Shown here: piece by piece, positions 23,222 through 35,152 of the stretch
Position numbering within the stretch: position 1 is the stretch's first letter
Layout of the letters: each line of letters begins with the position of its first letter
Assembly (NCBI GenBank): GCA_022457155.1
Contig: JAJGOT010000123.1
Location: 1,630,501-1,694,500 of the forward strand
Direction: 5' to 3'
Source of the DNA: Cladopsammia gracilis
Lineage: Eukaryota > Cnidaria > Anthozoa > Scleractinia > Dendrophylliidae
Length of the DNA: 64,000 nt
Position numbers and translations under genes: made by a program
The notes under the pieces: generated by a model
The model's input: only the letters and a program-made list of their open reading frames with translations
The model's database searches: none
What the model was told of the DNA's origin: nothing

Positions 23222-23431
23222 TGCATTCCCCCAAATGGCGAACAGAGGCGTTTGCTTTCCGCTTACATGAAACAACTCTCAGGTGGCATTCAGTGTGGTA
23301 TGATTTACCGTCACTGCCACACACAGGGCTGTGCTTGGACGGACAGTCATTAGGACAGACGCACACTCCAGTTGTGCCATTATTGGTAACACATTCAGCA
23401 TAACGCTGACAAGTAACTGTAGAGCATGGAG
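23222..23431 (-). CDS. K2 E5: Kazal domain
   Basis: 210-nt phase 1-1 exon: APCSTVTCQRYAEC, CVCPNDCPSKHSPVCGSDGK, SYHTEC, VSCKRK, LGEC. Acceptor TTTACCAG, donor GTAAGT. Two NxT/S sequons (NGT, NAS). Its protein is the same as the K4 copy. Confidence 0.82.
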
Positions 23432-23550
23432 CTGGTAAAGAAACAAAGGAAAACAAAGCAACACGGGGCTTTAAGATTGAAAAGAATAATTAGACATGTA
23501 GTAGAAAAAGGAAATGGGAAGAATGAGAATTCAAAGACAACAGGACTCAC

Positions 23551-23763
23551 TGCAGTGGCCTTGATGTAAAATTGTTAGGCTTCCATTCAGAGCGCATGCT
23601 CTCATGTTAACCCCGCACTCGTTTGGATACGTTTCGCCATCACTGGCGCAAACGGGGTGATAGATCAGAGGGCAGCCCTGTATACACGTGCATCGAGCTT
23701 TTCCGTTCTCGTCTAAAGAGCATTCAGAGTACAAAGGACATTCCTTGGCTTTGCATGGATCTT
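23551..23763 (-). CDS. K2 E4: Kazal domain
   Basis: 213-nt phase 1-1 exon: [54 protein letters not shown]. Acceptor TCACGCAG, donor GTGAGT. Its protein is the same as the K4 copy at 49809-50021. Confidence 0.82.
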
Positions 23764-25068
23764 CTGCGTGACCAATGACAGAGAGTAAAGTGAAATCTAG
23801 TTACTATGACTTCTTACCTTCTACAAACAACAAAATAACGGGAAAATTGCCCCAGTGTCCACATTAGAAAGTGCTACTACTGAATAGCTTTGATTAAAAT
23901 GGTCACGTTTAAGGATTTCAATAAAGGGCTCAAAAGTTAAAACCACCATGTAAATGAAAATAAACACGCACTTTTCAGTAGAATTCAATTGAATGTCACA
24001 CCTAAAGATTTCACGCACAAAATCGAAAGTTAGAACCACCTTCTTCAACATAAAAGAGCTCCGTACTCAGTATGTACGTTTACATTTGATACATTTCTAT
24101 GACGTTCCCAGCAAAACAACAACGTCAAATTATCAAATTATAGGTTTTGTGGAGAAAGCGAACACACAGCGGTTAATTTTCCTTGCTCTATTTGAACTTG
24201 AAAGCCGTCCCTACCAATTCAGCTCCTGGACGATTCAGTCACATTAGGCAAATGAAACAATTTGGAACAATTTCAAAGTAGTTTAAATGAGTGCAAATTC
24301 TTTTTTCAATGACGTTTTCTTTGGCGTTGCCGTCGTGGTTGCTAAAGCTCCTTAGTACATCTACACTGAACCCCATGAATATGACATTAAGGCCAAAATA
24401 TGTTCATAACGAGATGTGTCGTACGGGGTTAAACTGTTCCTAATTATATTTGGTAACGAAAGTATTTTTGTTACGATTACAGCCCAAGGCTTGCAGAAAA
24501 AGTGAAACGTTTTTAGTTCTACCACAGGCCTACAATCCTCTGTTATGTTGGCAAGCATGTGATTCTACCGATCAAGCGCGTTACATACTTCGTACATCCT
24601 GGGAAGTTCTATAGCTGGGAAACCAGTTGGCCTCTTTAAATGAAAGGACGGTTTCGCTCGTTTGTTTCTTCGCATCAGAAGTTTTAAACCTAGAGAAAAG
24701 CATAACTAACTGAACTTACCTTGAGCTGATTCAAGTTAAAGTGGAATCCATCAGTTTCATGAAAAGAAAAGAAAAGAAAGGGTGGGTTAAGATAAATATA
24801 CAGTGACACTACAACAACAATAAAAACAACTATATTGCTAACTATCCGCCGCACCCTCACCCTACACAGTACTCTGTTCAAGGAGTTTAAAGGGTGAAAA
24901 ACTTATCTTGCCAAGAATGGACCTTTAAAGGTTTAACAGTCTGGTAACAGGCAAGGACATGATTGAAAGGCAAAAGTTGAGACAAAGCGCGCTTGTTTTG
25001 GTTTTGGTTTTCATTAGCTGAATCATAGGTTCAAATAATTCATGCAACGTACGTTTACCCGCACTACA
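23764..25068. other. E3-E4 intron outside the minisatellite
   Basis: Only short open frames, no domain recognised. Nearly base-identical to 50022-51326 in K4. Confidence 0.65.
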
Positions 25069-25482
25069 TGTTTTTCCACGCATGCCACCAGTTGCATGTT
25101 TTTCCACGCATGTCACCAGTTGCACATTTTTCCACGCATGCCACCAGTTGCACATTTTTCCACGCATGCCACCAGTTGCACGTTGTTCCACGCATGCCAC
25201 CAGTTGCATGTTTGTCACGTATGCCACCAGTTGCATGTTTTTCCACGCATGCCACCAGTTGCATGTTTGTCACGTATGCCACCAGTTGCATGTTTTCTCA
25301 CGCATGCCACCAGTTGCATGTTTGTCACGCATGCCACCAGTTGCATGTTTTTCCACGCATGCCACCAGTTGCATGCTTGTTGCGCATGCCACCAGTTGCG
25401 TGTTTTTTACGTATGCCACCAGTTGCATGTTTGTCCGCATGCCACCAGTTGCATGTTTTTCCACGCATGCCACCAGTTGTAT
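25069..25482. repeat. 27-28 bp minisatellite (K2)
   Basis: About 15 head-to-tail units of GCATGCCACCAGTTGCATGT followed by TTKTCCAC-type variants. Unit length alternates, so every forward frame stays open for over 130 codons; this is a by-product of the repeat. Intronic, between E3 and E4. Confidence 0.9.
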
Positions 25483-25747
25483 GCTTTTGCTTCTCTGATT
25501 GCATGGTTCATTGCGTTGTTTGCGTCGTTGTGATTCAAAAAGTGTAGTCTTGTAGTAACTGGCACCAAGTGCGGAAAAATGCGTGCGGACGAGCCACTAT
25601 TGGTTTTGGATTTACTTGTGAGGGGTTAAGAAAATGGCGCGATATTTCATTGTCGAAAGTATTTCCCACTAAACTGAAAACCGCTCTAATTCAAGAAACA
25701 ACTTGAAAACATTGATATATATTTAACTAAACGATTCAATAACATAC

Positions 25748-25960
25748 CACAGACGCCTTTGTTCCTAACAGTGATCAGCAGTCCTGCTTCACACGAGGAA
25801 GCCTTCATGTAACACTCATTACGGTATGCTATGCCATCTGACCCGCACACGGCATCTGCTTTCGTGGAACACTCACTCTTCTTGGGACACTGACATGTAG
25901 GCTGCCTGTCAATAGTCACACACGTGGTGTAGTTGTCACACTCTGTCTCCTCGCATGTTG
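25748..25960 (-). CDS. K2 E3: Kazal domain
   Basis: 213-nt phase 1-1 exon: ATCEETECDNYTTC, CQCPKKSECSTKADAVCGSDG, AYRNEC, SSCEAG, NKGVC. Acceptor TCTACTTAG, donor GTATGT. The intron that follows (25747 to 23764) holds a 28-bp minisatellite. Its protein is the same as the K4 copy. Confidence 0.82.
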
Positions 25961-26715
25961 CTAAGTAGAAAAATTATATTGTTTTCATGACCAAGTAAGT
26001 TTCCACCACATATTGTTACAGGTAGGTTAGCAAAAAGGGTAAAGTCTTCAAGAGTCAAGTGGCCTACAATTTCCGAACCCTAACGTCCATAGCAAGAAAT
26101 GACCGAGAGTATTGCTACTCTCTTCAGGATGGGATGCAAGGTTATTCCAAGCATTATGTTCGTACACATTTATACAGTTGGGTGGACAGGGGAGAGGCAA
26201 TGTGAAGCAAAGGAACCACTGTATCTTTACAAGGTCCGTGTTGGAAATATTGCTTGGAAATATATTTTTCTTTTTTCAAAGCGTATGAACAAGGCCAGGG
26301 GACAGACAATTCCCCAATACGTATTAAGCTATTTTAATATTAAATTAAGTATTAAAGCCGTTATGCCACTTTCATGTGTCACCTTTGCAGAAGTTCTGCC
26401 CAAACGTAAGGGAATGCATAACGAGGAAGGTATCTAAACTACCTAACATCGGTAGCTTTCTCGTGCACATGTTTCTGAAAACACATGAAATCAGTACTTG
26501 AGCTGTCCATCTTCCGATTATCAAGCTTTACACGAATAATTTCAAATATATTTTATCCGCGCACAGTCCAAATTGATTGTATTGTATTTTGTTTAACCCT
26601 TTAAGCCCCAATAGTGACCAGCATCAAATTTCTCCTTGTAATATCAATGCATAATCAATCAGGGAGGTCATGAGAATTAAGGTCACGATCACCCTACATT
26701 TTACACCGTACTTAC

Positions 26716-26937
26716 CACAAGGTCCTTTCTTGACGACCGTCAGAGAGGTCCTCTCCTCGCAAGCCTGCACTCTCATGTGACATTCAGTGGTGTACGTCTT
26801 TTTATCACTTGCACAAACCTCGTCTTGTGTCGCAGGACAACTCTCCACCACAGGACACGCACACTGAGCTAGTCCTGCCTGAGTTATCTCACATCGGGTA
26901 AAGAACCTATCACAATTCGCTCGTAGACATGCCACCA
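26716..26937 (-). CDS. K2 E2: Kazal domain
   Basis: 222-nt phase 1-1 exon: VVACLRANCDRFFTRC, CACPVVESCPATQDEVCASDKK, TYTTEC, QACEERT, KKGPC. Donor GTAAGT. The acceptor TTCTTCTAG at 26937 fits the pattern of the other Kazal exons. The frame stays open upstream to an ATG at 27031 with a hydrophobic run (ISLILLKHNLAIFLLVVAC). That could be read as a signal peptide and alternative first exon, but the run overlaps the intron's pyrimidine tract, so I prefer the internal-exon reading. Confidence 0.78.
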
Positions 26938-27802
26938 CTAGAAGAAAAATAGCAAGATTGTGTTTTAGTAAGATTAAAGAAATGGGAAAACATACTTTCA
27001 AAATTATCCTCTCTCTCTTAGGGCTGTCCACATTATGCTTAAAATTTTCACTGTTATGCTTATGGTTGATGTCTAAAATATGTCACTATTATGCTCCAAA
27101 GGCATTACTATTATGCTCCAATATGCTCACATAAAAACCTAAAGTTTTCCATTCATTTACACAAATTACATTTACTAAGACTTTAAGTAATGCTTCCCAT
27201 AAGAACTATAGTAAACTTCATTGTTCTGCGGCATTGGCTCTTTCCCACATAGAAAATCTTTGATTTCAAGAATAGAGGAGGGGCTGATGGTTCATAACTA
27301 TATTTCATTATAAAAATACAGAAAATCCATTTGCGTCAAATATATTTTAGGAAATGTTCGTGCTTAACCAATCAGAATAGCAGAAGACAATAGCTACTAA
27401 TTTTGCTTCTTTGATGAAGTTCCCCAAATACAATATCTTTTAAAAATTGCATGTTGTGCGATTGGGTCTCAAAATACTTGAAACTCTAAAAAATTTAGAC
27501 TTAATGCACCTTGATTCTTAACTTTTTAGCGGTTTTTGAGTCTAGGCCAATGAGATTACTAGTTGTATAAACAATGAAAAAAGTTGACATTCCATCGTGC
27601 ATTGCCGTTCAGCACTATCCTCCTTATGCGGATCATTACTTAAAAGTTGTTATATTGAAGCGTAAGCGATGCTTTGTTCAGCTAAGCCACGACGTTATTA
27701 CTTGTGAAAACTCGACATAACCTATCTTGTCTTTCTTGCCGGCCATTTCGGACAAATAGTAAGTGCCCTTGGTCACGGCGTATTGTTTTATGTTATTCGT
27801 AC
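26938..27802. other. E1-E2 intron of K2
   Basis: AT-rich, with repeated TATTATGCTC motifs at 27030-27130 and nothing coding. From 27151 rightward it is missing in K4. Confidence 0.65.
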
Positions 27803-27968
27803 CGCATGGGCCTTCATATTCAGCTACAACGTCCTTTCTATTCAGACAAGCTCTAGCCGTCAGCACACATTCATTAGGATAATTCTGTCCATCACTTCCG
27901 CATACGGGTTTGTTTACAGCAGGGCAATCACTTACCAAAGGACACACGCAGTCAACCAACAGTTTCAT
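27803..27968 (-). pseudogene. K2 E1: partial Kazal domain
   Basis: Second half of a Kazal domain: VDCVCPLVSDCPAVNKPVCG, then YPNEC, RACLNRK, GPC and a GTACGA donor in phase 1. The first half, with its two opening cysteines, is not readable upstream: a TGA stands two codons before the ATG at 27968, and the phase-1 reading from the nearest AG hits a stop. It is either a decayed exon or one whose first half lies on another exon. It has no counterpart in K4, where the region is deleted. Start is approximate. Confidence 0.5.
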
Positions 27969-28337
27969 TTTTCACTGCTGCAAATATCACAGCGGAAACA
28001 ACGATACCTTACGCAAAATGGTCACATGGTCATGTTTGTGGGTTGTGATTGGTGGATTTCGATCCAGTGTGTCAGTTTCTGTTTTCAGGGGTGCAATGTT
28101 TGACGCCATAGTTATGATTGCACGATAGCGTTAAAGGATCTATTTAGTCTTAATGTCTTAGATTGAAATCGGTTGCCATTTGTACCTTAAGAAGAAGGTC
28201 GACTTCTGATATCACCTCTCGATTTCTACGGAAATTACATCGCATCGCAATTGCGAAACATGTCTTAGAAAAAATATATATGTGCCTCGCAAAACAATTT
28301 ACGAAAAATTACGGGACGAGGTTTCACAAGGTCAAAA

Positions 28338-28450
28338 TTGGCTTACTATCGGCTTACTATCGGCTTGCTATCGGCTAACTATCGGCTAACTATCGGCTTA
28401 CTATCGGCTTACTATCGATTAACGGCTAACTATCGGCTTACTATCGGCTT
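28338..28450. repeat. CGGCTTACTAT minisatellite
   Basis: Tandem 11-bp units with TTAC/TAAC variants, continuing after the nested elements at 28745-28804. The K4 counterpart is 53458-53526. Confidence 0.85.
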
Positions 28451-28451
28451 A

Positions 28452-28635
28452 TTAGTATATACTGAAACAGTGGATAGCATTGTTGGCGCGCTCTGATTGG
28501 CTACTGAAACTCGGAATAGCAAGTGCTATTCACCTCCCAGCAATTTGCGCGCGAAAATTGTAATCGTTGACAGGAATAAATGAGTTAAAAAGCATCATTT
28601 TCTTTATATTATCTCACTGTTTCAGTATATACTAA
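28452..28635. mobile_element. 184-bp MITE inserted in a minisatellite
   Basis: Perfect 21-bp inverted ends (28452-28472 and 28615-28635, beginning TTAGTATATACTGAAACAG) interrupt the CGGCTTACTAT minisatellite. No coding potential. Absent from the K4 copy because of a deletion. Confidence 0.78.
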
Positions 28636-28744
28636 AACAACTATTCACCTCAGTGTAGGTGGGTAGTGGTGAATATTTACCTCGCCGCTTCGCGGCTCGG
28701 TAAATATCCACCACTACCCACCTCCACTGAGGTGAATAGTTGTT
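28636..28744. mobile_element. 109-bp near-perfect hairpin element
   Basis: AACAACTATTCACCTCAG and its inverted copy close a palindrome whose arms also contain GGTGGGTAGTGGTGAATAT and the GC-rich tip CCGCTTCGCGG near 28690. Directly abuts the MITE to its left. Only its right arm survives in K4 (53407-53458). Confidence 0.78.
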
Positions 28745-29209
28745 AACTATCGGCTTACTATCGGCTTACTATCGACTAACGGCTAACTATCGGCTTACTA
28801 TCTCCGATTCGATATCTCTTTGCTTGATTTCTCGAAACAAACCAGACAATAAAAAACACTAAGTTATATTTTCTGTTCAACTTGCTGGATCAACGTCTTA
28901 ATAAAATCGACAAAACTGTCAATTTGCGTTAACTCCCGTCAAGAGCGCCATGATACTCACTTGCTTTCTGTCTTAGGTGCCTCTTTTTTGCTTGATGAAC
29001 TATTAAAAAAGGATACCCATGGCTGGGAGATTCTATGTCAAAAAATTTCACCGTTTCTCCGGCAAATGTTCATGTTTTTGGACAATTTTTCAACCTCGGG
29101 CAATAACATTTCGCTTGGCACATCATGAATGCAAAGCAAAGCTTCAGATGTTCTTTCCCTGCGGTATAAATTCAGATCATATCTGCAAATTTGGAGACAC
29201 AGACAGCTC

Positions 29210-29380
29210 CGTTAAGACGGACACTCCTGCTCCTGTAAGACAGACACCCCTGTAAGACAGACACTCCTGTAAGGCGGACACCTCTCTAAGACGGACAACA
29301 TTTACTGGCTGGTTCTGGCCTTTTGTCTGTAACTAAACGCTCTATAAGGCGGACATCTCTCTACGGCGGACAGCTAGGTC
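29210..29380. repeat. Degenerate GTAAGACGGACA repeat
   Basis: Repeated TAAGACGGACA/TAAGGCGGACA units of about 17-20 bp in the spacer between L3 and K2. The copy between L5 and K4 is at about 53937-54105. Similar to ends of pogo/Tigger-like elements in my memory, but no transposase is present. Confidence 0.55.
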
Positions 29381-29420
29381 ACGAAGGTGTCCGGTTTAGA
29401 CAGAGTGGTAGAGTCTAAAT

Positions 29421-29731
29421 GCTATAGCTCAGAAGGAGGTCGGACACCTTAATGAGATTATATAACGGAGTAACTGATTAGCTTTCAGTTGAGGTTAGGG
29501 TTAACAGTTGATTTTGTTAAATTTAGGCCTAAACAACCCGAGAAGCTGGGTGGTACCCTGGTACGGTAGGCTATGTAATCCTAAGCCTAGCTGAGGTCTC
29601 AGGTTCAATCCTGAGTGGAGATTTAGATTTTCTTTATTACACTAAAAAATTTATTGAAAATATAATTCTAAGTGTCGACATTACGTTATTTAATTCTCAA
29701 TAAGGTGTCCGACCTCCTTCTGAGCTATAGC
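29421..29731. mobile_element. 311-bp element with 31-bp inverted ends
   Basis: Perfect 31-bp inverted ends at 29421-29451 and 29701-29731 (starting GCTATAGCTCAGAAGGAGG). The interior includes a tRNA-like GGTTCAATCC box near 29610. In the second copy (54142 to about 54434) most of the right end is deleted. Confidence 0.7.
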
Positions 29732-30105
29732 AGATAGACTCTTCCTGACAGAGTTCACTGTAGTAAAAGAGGTCATTTCGTTCATCTGTCCCACCCATCA
29801 AACCCCTGCCTCCTGACCTCCTTCCACCCCAGGTTCGGTAGTGTAGCAGCTCCATTGTTTTAGGTCTAATGCGGCTGCTTCTGTTTTTAGGGCTAAGGGC
29901 CATTGTTTCTGTTATTTGTCGTATTGTTCTCTCGAGGGGTATCAAAACAACAGTGTGAGACTTTACAAGAGGGCCCCACTGAAAACCTTACAAAAGGGCC
30001 CCACTGAAAACCGCCCTGGCGAGTTGGGTTCCCCCCATTATTATCGTTCATATCTCTCACCGCTTGTTGTATCGGTGGCCACATATCCCTAGATCATCAA
30101 GCCGC

Positions 30106-30106
<1 letters not shown>

Positions 30107-30161
<55 letters not shown>

Positions 30162-30185
30162 TTATCATTATCATTATCATTATCG

Positions 30186-30225
<40 letters not shown>

Positions 30226-30231
30226 TATTAA
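30107..30231. repeat. ATT/ATC microsatellite 3' of L3
   Basis: Same position relative to the L stop codon as the tracts 3' of L2, L4 and L5, but joined on the far side to GCCGCC spacer sequence, not to a transposon end. Confidence 0.9.
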
Positions 30232-30318
30232 GAGCTGCTACACCGCTTCCCAGGTTTCCCCAACTAAGAAAATGGGAACAGTGAATTTGCTATGAGAAAC
30301 AGACCCTCATTAACTTAA

Positions 30319-30601
30319 TCAAGGATCACGAAATTCACCTAAGATCTCGCACTGTTGACCAGTGTAACCAATCTTGCAGTCGCACCAGAAGTCTTCACGC
30401 CTTTCTACGCAACTTCCTGCATTTAGGCATTCCGCATCCTTGCATCCACACTTCTTCACAGCAACAAACGTTCGGACATCGGAATTATCTTCCGCTTTAA
30501 ACTGGGACAAGTCTTGTGGGCTCTCTCGCAATTCCTCGTCTTCTGTTTCAAATTCTCGGATGCAGCCGGTGAAACCCACGGCCACTCCAGTCCTTTGGAA
30601 A
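30319..30601 (-). CDS. L3 exon 6: end of LamG-b plus EGF, with stop
   Basis: Same layout as L2 exon 6. It differs by CLNAGSC (A-type, shared with L5) and YTGQQC. Stop TGA at 30321-30319 after GEFRDP; alternative phase-1 donor GTGAAT at 30339. Downstream lies the spacer that precedes K2, not another L module. This is therefore the natural 3' end of the K4-L4-L3 gene, unless splicing continues to a K2 exon, whose phase would also fit. Confidence 0.8.
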
Positions 30602-31531
30602 CTGGAAGAGGATTTGTGTTAAACGCAGGAATGGATTGGATCAACAACAGCAACAACATCAACAACAACAACAACCCAAACGTAAGTAACAATTTCGAAT
30701 ATTGGTGCTGTGTTGTAAGAGAATGCAGTACCTTAGGACGATCTTTCAGTAGAGCTTATTTGTATATATTAAGGGTGTTTGCACTAATAATTTATGCGCA
30801 TCCTTACCGTGCATGTGATTCTTGTCCCATGCCATGTCATGTATCGAAGAAAAAGAAAGAAATCTATCCAAACAAAGTTGGTAGCCGTTGCGTTAACTTT
30901 GCATGGATTTGACTCTCTTGGATGGTCGGAGACCCCTATGTTCTTTGTAGATCGGTTTCTTTACTGATTTTCAACACGTTTTGAAAAAAATAGCACATAA
31001 AAACTGTGTTGTAAGTACAAGCTATCAGCCGTTGAATGCCGGTTAAATTTTAATTGATATTGCATTGTTTTGCATTGCGTTGTTTTGCATTGCATTGCAT
31101 TGCACTGCACTACAGTGCACTGCACTGCACTGTATTGTATTGTATTCCGGTCTTATTTGAGCTATACGGCGTTTGTAAATACGCATTGCATTGTATTGTA
31201 TTGTATTTTATTATTCGATATGGCATTCTAGAGTTGCAAATACGCATCAAAACGAGTGCGAATATGACCGAGCGCTAGGAAAAACAGTTTCAAAAACTTA
31301 GTTTTAGGAGAAGATTATTGTCGCATAATAAACAATTTATTCAGCGTAAAGTTGTGTAATACGGCTGGGTATTTTTACTCGTCAAAAAGGCTCGAAAAAA
31401 TAAAAACTGACTCGTAAAAATATTTAGCCGTATTACACAACTTCACGATGAATAACCACCATGTATTGCATTGCATTGTACTGAATTGCATTGTATAGCA
31501 TTGCATTGCAATAAATTACGTAACTACTCAC

Positions 31532-31753
31532 ATTATGTTTTGGTTTACGCTTATTCCGCCGCCAAGGTACATTTGAGCTTGTTGTAGGTCCAGATGGGTC
31601 CACTCGCCGACCGCCACACCCCGGAATGTATTCTTGGAGTCGACTATCAATATTCCTTGTAAACCTACGCGGATAACTTCCACATGGTACGATTGGTTCA
31701 GGACCAGATTAAAATTTGTGGAAATTATTGCTTTGCCTTTTCCAAGGTTAAAT
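31532..31753 (-). CDS. L3 exon 5: middle of LamG-b, hallmark Trp lost
   Basis: LamG-b core with RFNLGKGKAIIS and QQAQMYLGGG. The position that is Trp in L2 and L4 (NQWYHVEV) is Ser here (NQSYHVEV). The exon also has SKNTFRG and EWTHLD variants. Phase 2 on both sides, splice sites intact (CATTAG, GTGAGT). Confidence 0.8.
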
Positions 31754-32503
31754 CTAATGAGAGAAAAAAACAAGGGAAATTAATCAAGGAATCATGAAAT
31801 TAGGACAAAAGTCAACCATACAAATAAAGCAAAGGAATGAACTACTAAAAATGAATAAATGGATAAATAAAAGAAATGAATGACGGGTTGAATGAATAAA
31901 TGAATTCATAAATGAGCGAGTGAGGGAGAAAATGAATGATGAAATAAATATTTAAATTAAATAAATGGATGAATTAATCAATTAATTAATTAATTAATGA
32001 ACGGTGCATGGACAGATGGATGGATGAATGAATGAATGGTGCATATATGGTGAATGAACGAATTAATTAATTAATTAATTAATTAATGAACGGTGCATGG
32101 ACGGATGACGGATGGATGGATGGATGAGTGGGGGAGTGAATAAATTCACTAATGTATCAATCAATCAATCGATGGCAGATAGAAGTTAGACAAATTTAAA
32201 AGAAGACCCTTCTGAGCTATTTTACTTCCATTTTTCTAACAGAAAGTCACATAGTTCAAAAGTTAGCTATAGAAGAATGCCCTAGGGGATGCATACTTGC
32301 ATACATTTATTTCCACCAATTTCTTATCTACTACTCGCCGTTCCAACAACTGTTCGATTTTGCTGCTGTAGTAAAACGTGGAGTTTTATCTCTTTATTGT
32401 ATATGTATAAAAATAGGCAGTCTATGACTGCATGTAGCTTACTGCGCCTGTTATTACTTAGATTATCGTAGGATTTACTGGCCCGCCAATGGCACGACCT
32501 TAC

Positions 32504-32699
32504 CTCAGTTCCAGCTTTCCTCCTCTCATGGCTAGTGAGATAAAGTCTTGCGCTGACCCAGAATACATTATAAGCCCTTCGCCCTGTTCTGGTCGGATGT
32601 CCAAAATGGCGGCGAATTCATCTTTTCTAAGAACAAGTGGTTGAAACTGAATGTACGAATCACTTATGCTCGTACCACCTTGGAAATACGGTACGTTGG
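32504..32699 (-). CDS. L3 exon 4: start of LamG-b
   Basis: ANVPYFQGGTSISDSYIQF and FAAILDIRPEQGEGLIMYSG. The Glu in EQGEG groups it with L5 rather than L2 and L4. Phase 1 in, phase 2 out; GTTTTCAG acceptor and GTAAGG donor intact. Confidence 0.8.
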
Positions 32700-33345
32700 C
32701 TGAAAACGAACAATAAAAATCAGTATCGTCATCAAAGTTCACCTTCAAATACCACTACATACGTAGGCAGATCGGTCTTTTTTTCATAATGATTATAAGC
32801 ATTTATTTTTTTTATTTTATTTATCATTTTTTTATTGTTATTGTTTATACAACAGTTACTTACATAGCTCATACCCAAGTCATACTGATCACACTAACAA
32901 TACATTTAACCGTCAATTACACAGCTACTAATGATAACAATGAAATTAAAGGAAAACAGCGATTCTATTGAAACTACCGTTTAACATGGCATAAAGTGTA
33001 AAATATATATGTTGTCACCTGCTTACGGTATATATTATGCACAATTTTCTACATGATATGCCACATAATAAAAGGGTTCATGTCATGTAGTGCAGTGTGT
33101 CATGTAGTGTTCTTTTTCGCTATTAGGCAGATAGGTGATGAGAAAGAGATTTTTTTTAAAGCTTCTCTTGTTTAGGTAAGTAAATTATTGTTAAGAAATA
33201 TCGCCAAGACTCTTTATAAAAGGAACAACAAAACAAACGATGGTCGCTGAAGACAGATGGTAGTTTAAGAGAGTGGCCGGTGAACCATATTTTCACATAA
33301 CCTGCGTAGTCTACTGTCTACTGTATAGGAACTACATTGACGAAC

Positions 33346-33578
33346 CTCTGTTTTCGCAGCGATCACCCAAAAATCCCTTAGGGCATCTGCATTTGACCTC
33401 GTTTTCCACAAAGCAGTCTCCTCCGTGAAAACACGGGGTCATCATACACTCGTCAAAACTGCTGTTCATGACTGCTTTGTATTGTCCAAGAGGGTGGTCA
33501 GATAATTGACCGGGGAACACGAGGCCGTAGCGTTCACCATTAATGGTGAGGTTGGCAATGGATCCGAAAAATCCAGCT
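33346..33578 (-). CDS. L3 exon 3: end of LamG-a plus EGF
   Basis: LamG end and six-cysteine EGF. It differs from the other copies at two residues (QYKAVM for QYNAVM, FDECMM for FDQCMM), both leaving the cysteines and the NSS sequon in place. Splice sites match the other L copies. Confidence 0.8.
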
Positions 33579-34705
33579 CTTGTTGTGAGAAGAATAAAGT
33601 AACTGAAATAACAACAAATATGCCGCCGCGTTACAAAAATGTAAATGAAGAATACATCATAGGTAGTGTTGAAGTCCTAATAAATAAGATTTTCGATTTT
33701 GACTCTCTATAACCGAGACCGAATCGTGGTCCCGAAGGAGTTGACTCATTGCGTTCTCCTTAACCCTTGGACACCCAAGAGTGCCAAAAAGCAAAATTCA
33801 AGAAAAAAAGAAAATTTTATTTCATAAAATATTGAAAAACAGATGGTACCATGGAAAAAAAATACTACCAAAGAGGTTTCATTTGAATGTTCTAAAACTC
33901 ACTATTAATTCATGACGAGAACACAAAGGAAATCACTGCCGTGAAGGAGGTTTGGATACCCGGTCTTAATTAGCGTAGATTTTGGCGATTTTATTCCTTC
34001 GTTTTCTCCGCATTTAATGATCAGTTTGAGAAGCTACATCAAACATCAGAAAGAATGTTTCATCAGGTATCCAAACACCTCGAAGTGGGAGTTAAAAATG
34101 CTCGGCTACGCCTCGTTTTACAACCCACTTATCGGTGTTTGGATATCCTGATGAAACACTCTTCCTCTTGTTTGAAATATTACGTCACACCATGAATTTC
34201 GTCAACACACTCAAAAGCTAGAACTACACTAAGTGTCTCCATAACTGACTCTGGGAGTGAAAGGGTAACTTTACCAGGCCCCTCACCGAGAGCACCCACC
34301 AAAGTTAGCCAATCAGACAACGCGAATTCAATTGACGGGCACGCCTCCTCGCAAACTTGATCACGATGGAATGTTATGTTATCGTTTCGCGCATATCACA
34401 GGAGTGTAAGGTTAGTTACAAAACACTATTGCTTCACACATCCACAGTTACGAGAATGATTATAAGAATTAACTGGTATTAGTATAAATCTACTAGCGTT
34501 TTATCACAAATGCTGTTCTCTTATTGGCTACGCTACTCACTATCTATTCTGCTGTAGACAGTGATTAGAATGAGTAGCCAAATGGCGGCCGCTTCTTCGC
34601 GTTTTCGAAGTGTATTTGTTGTTAAGTTTTGAACGTCTAGTAGATTTATACTAAAACTTCGCCCTCATCAACAATCACGCGATGGGAATCTCGAGCTCAT
34701 AATCT

Positions 34706-35084
34706 AGTTGTTAAAGCTGAATTACAGTCCGTACTGCGCAATCTCGGGGTTTGTTTTCATTTTTTGTTTTGAATTTGTTGATATGTTACACTTCGGTAAT
34801 AGCATACATGGAGTAAATGGGAGTAAACCGTCAGTCCGCCATTACGGCCGTTGTGTTTACGAATGCTAGATGAGCTGAAACGTCGGTTTGGGAAAACTTT
34901 TGGGGTTCTTTTACTTATTATTATTGTTTGGCAAGGATATCTGACGTTAATAATGAAGGAAAAGGTAAGTTTGTCCCGTAATTTTCATTTTCGCTAGTAA
35001 ACGTTCCTTGTTTGTGAGTCTCACAAACATTGCCGAGCTAAAATTGCGCAGTACGGACTGTAATTCATCTTTAAATGTTGTGCT
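34706..35084. mobile_element. 378-bp MITE in LamG-a intron 2 (L3)
   Basis: Third copy of the same insertion at the same intron position. Confidence 0.72.
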
Positions 35085-35152
35085 CACGGTAAAGCGCGTC
35101 GCACTGTTATCGAATGCAGCAACGAACAAGAACCATGAGATAACTTTCTTAC

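Larger units (their letters stand above)
28745..30106. other. Spacer between L3 and K2
   Basis: Holds minisatellite, the GACGGACA repeat and the 311-bp element, but no exon, promoter motif or CpG-rich stretch I can support. An AATAAA on the minus strand lies at 29638-29633, about 680 bp after the L3 stop, and is a weak poly(A) candidate. Confidence 0.5.

Noticed and set aside
25069..25482. CRISPR-like array of 20-bp repeats
   Set aside because: The spacers are only a few bases and themselves repetitive, the host is eukaryotic, and no cas genes exist. It is a minisatellite.
26938..27031. Signal peptide in front of Kazal E2
   Set aside because: The hydrophobic run is largely the translated pyrimidine tract of the intron, with a charged residue in its middle. 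The acceptor at 26937 fits all other Kazal exons. Kept only as an alternative.
29540..29625. Second tRNA-like sequence in the L3-K2 spacer
   Set aside because: Only the GGTTCAATCC box is convincing. The acceptor and D arms do not pair well enough to call it.
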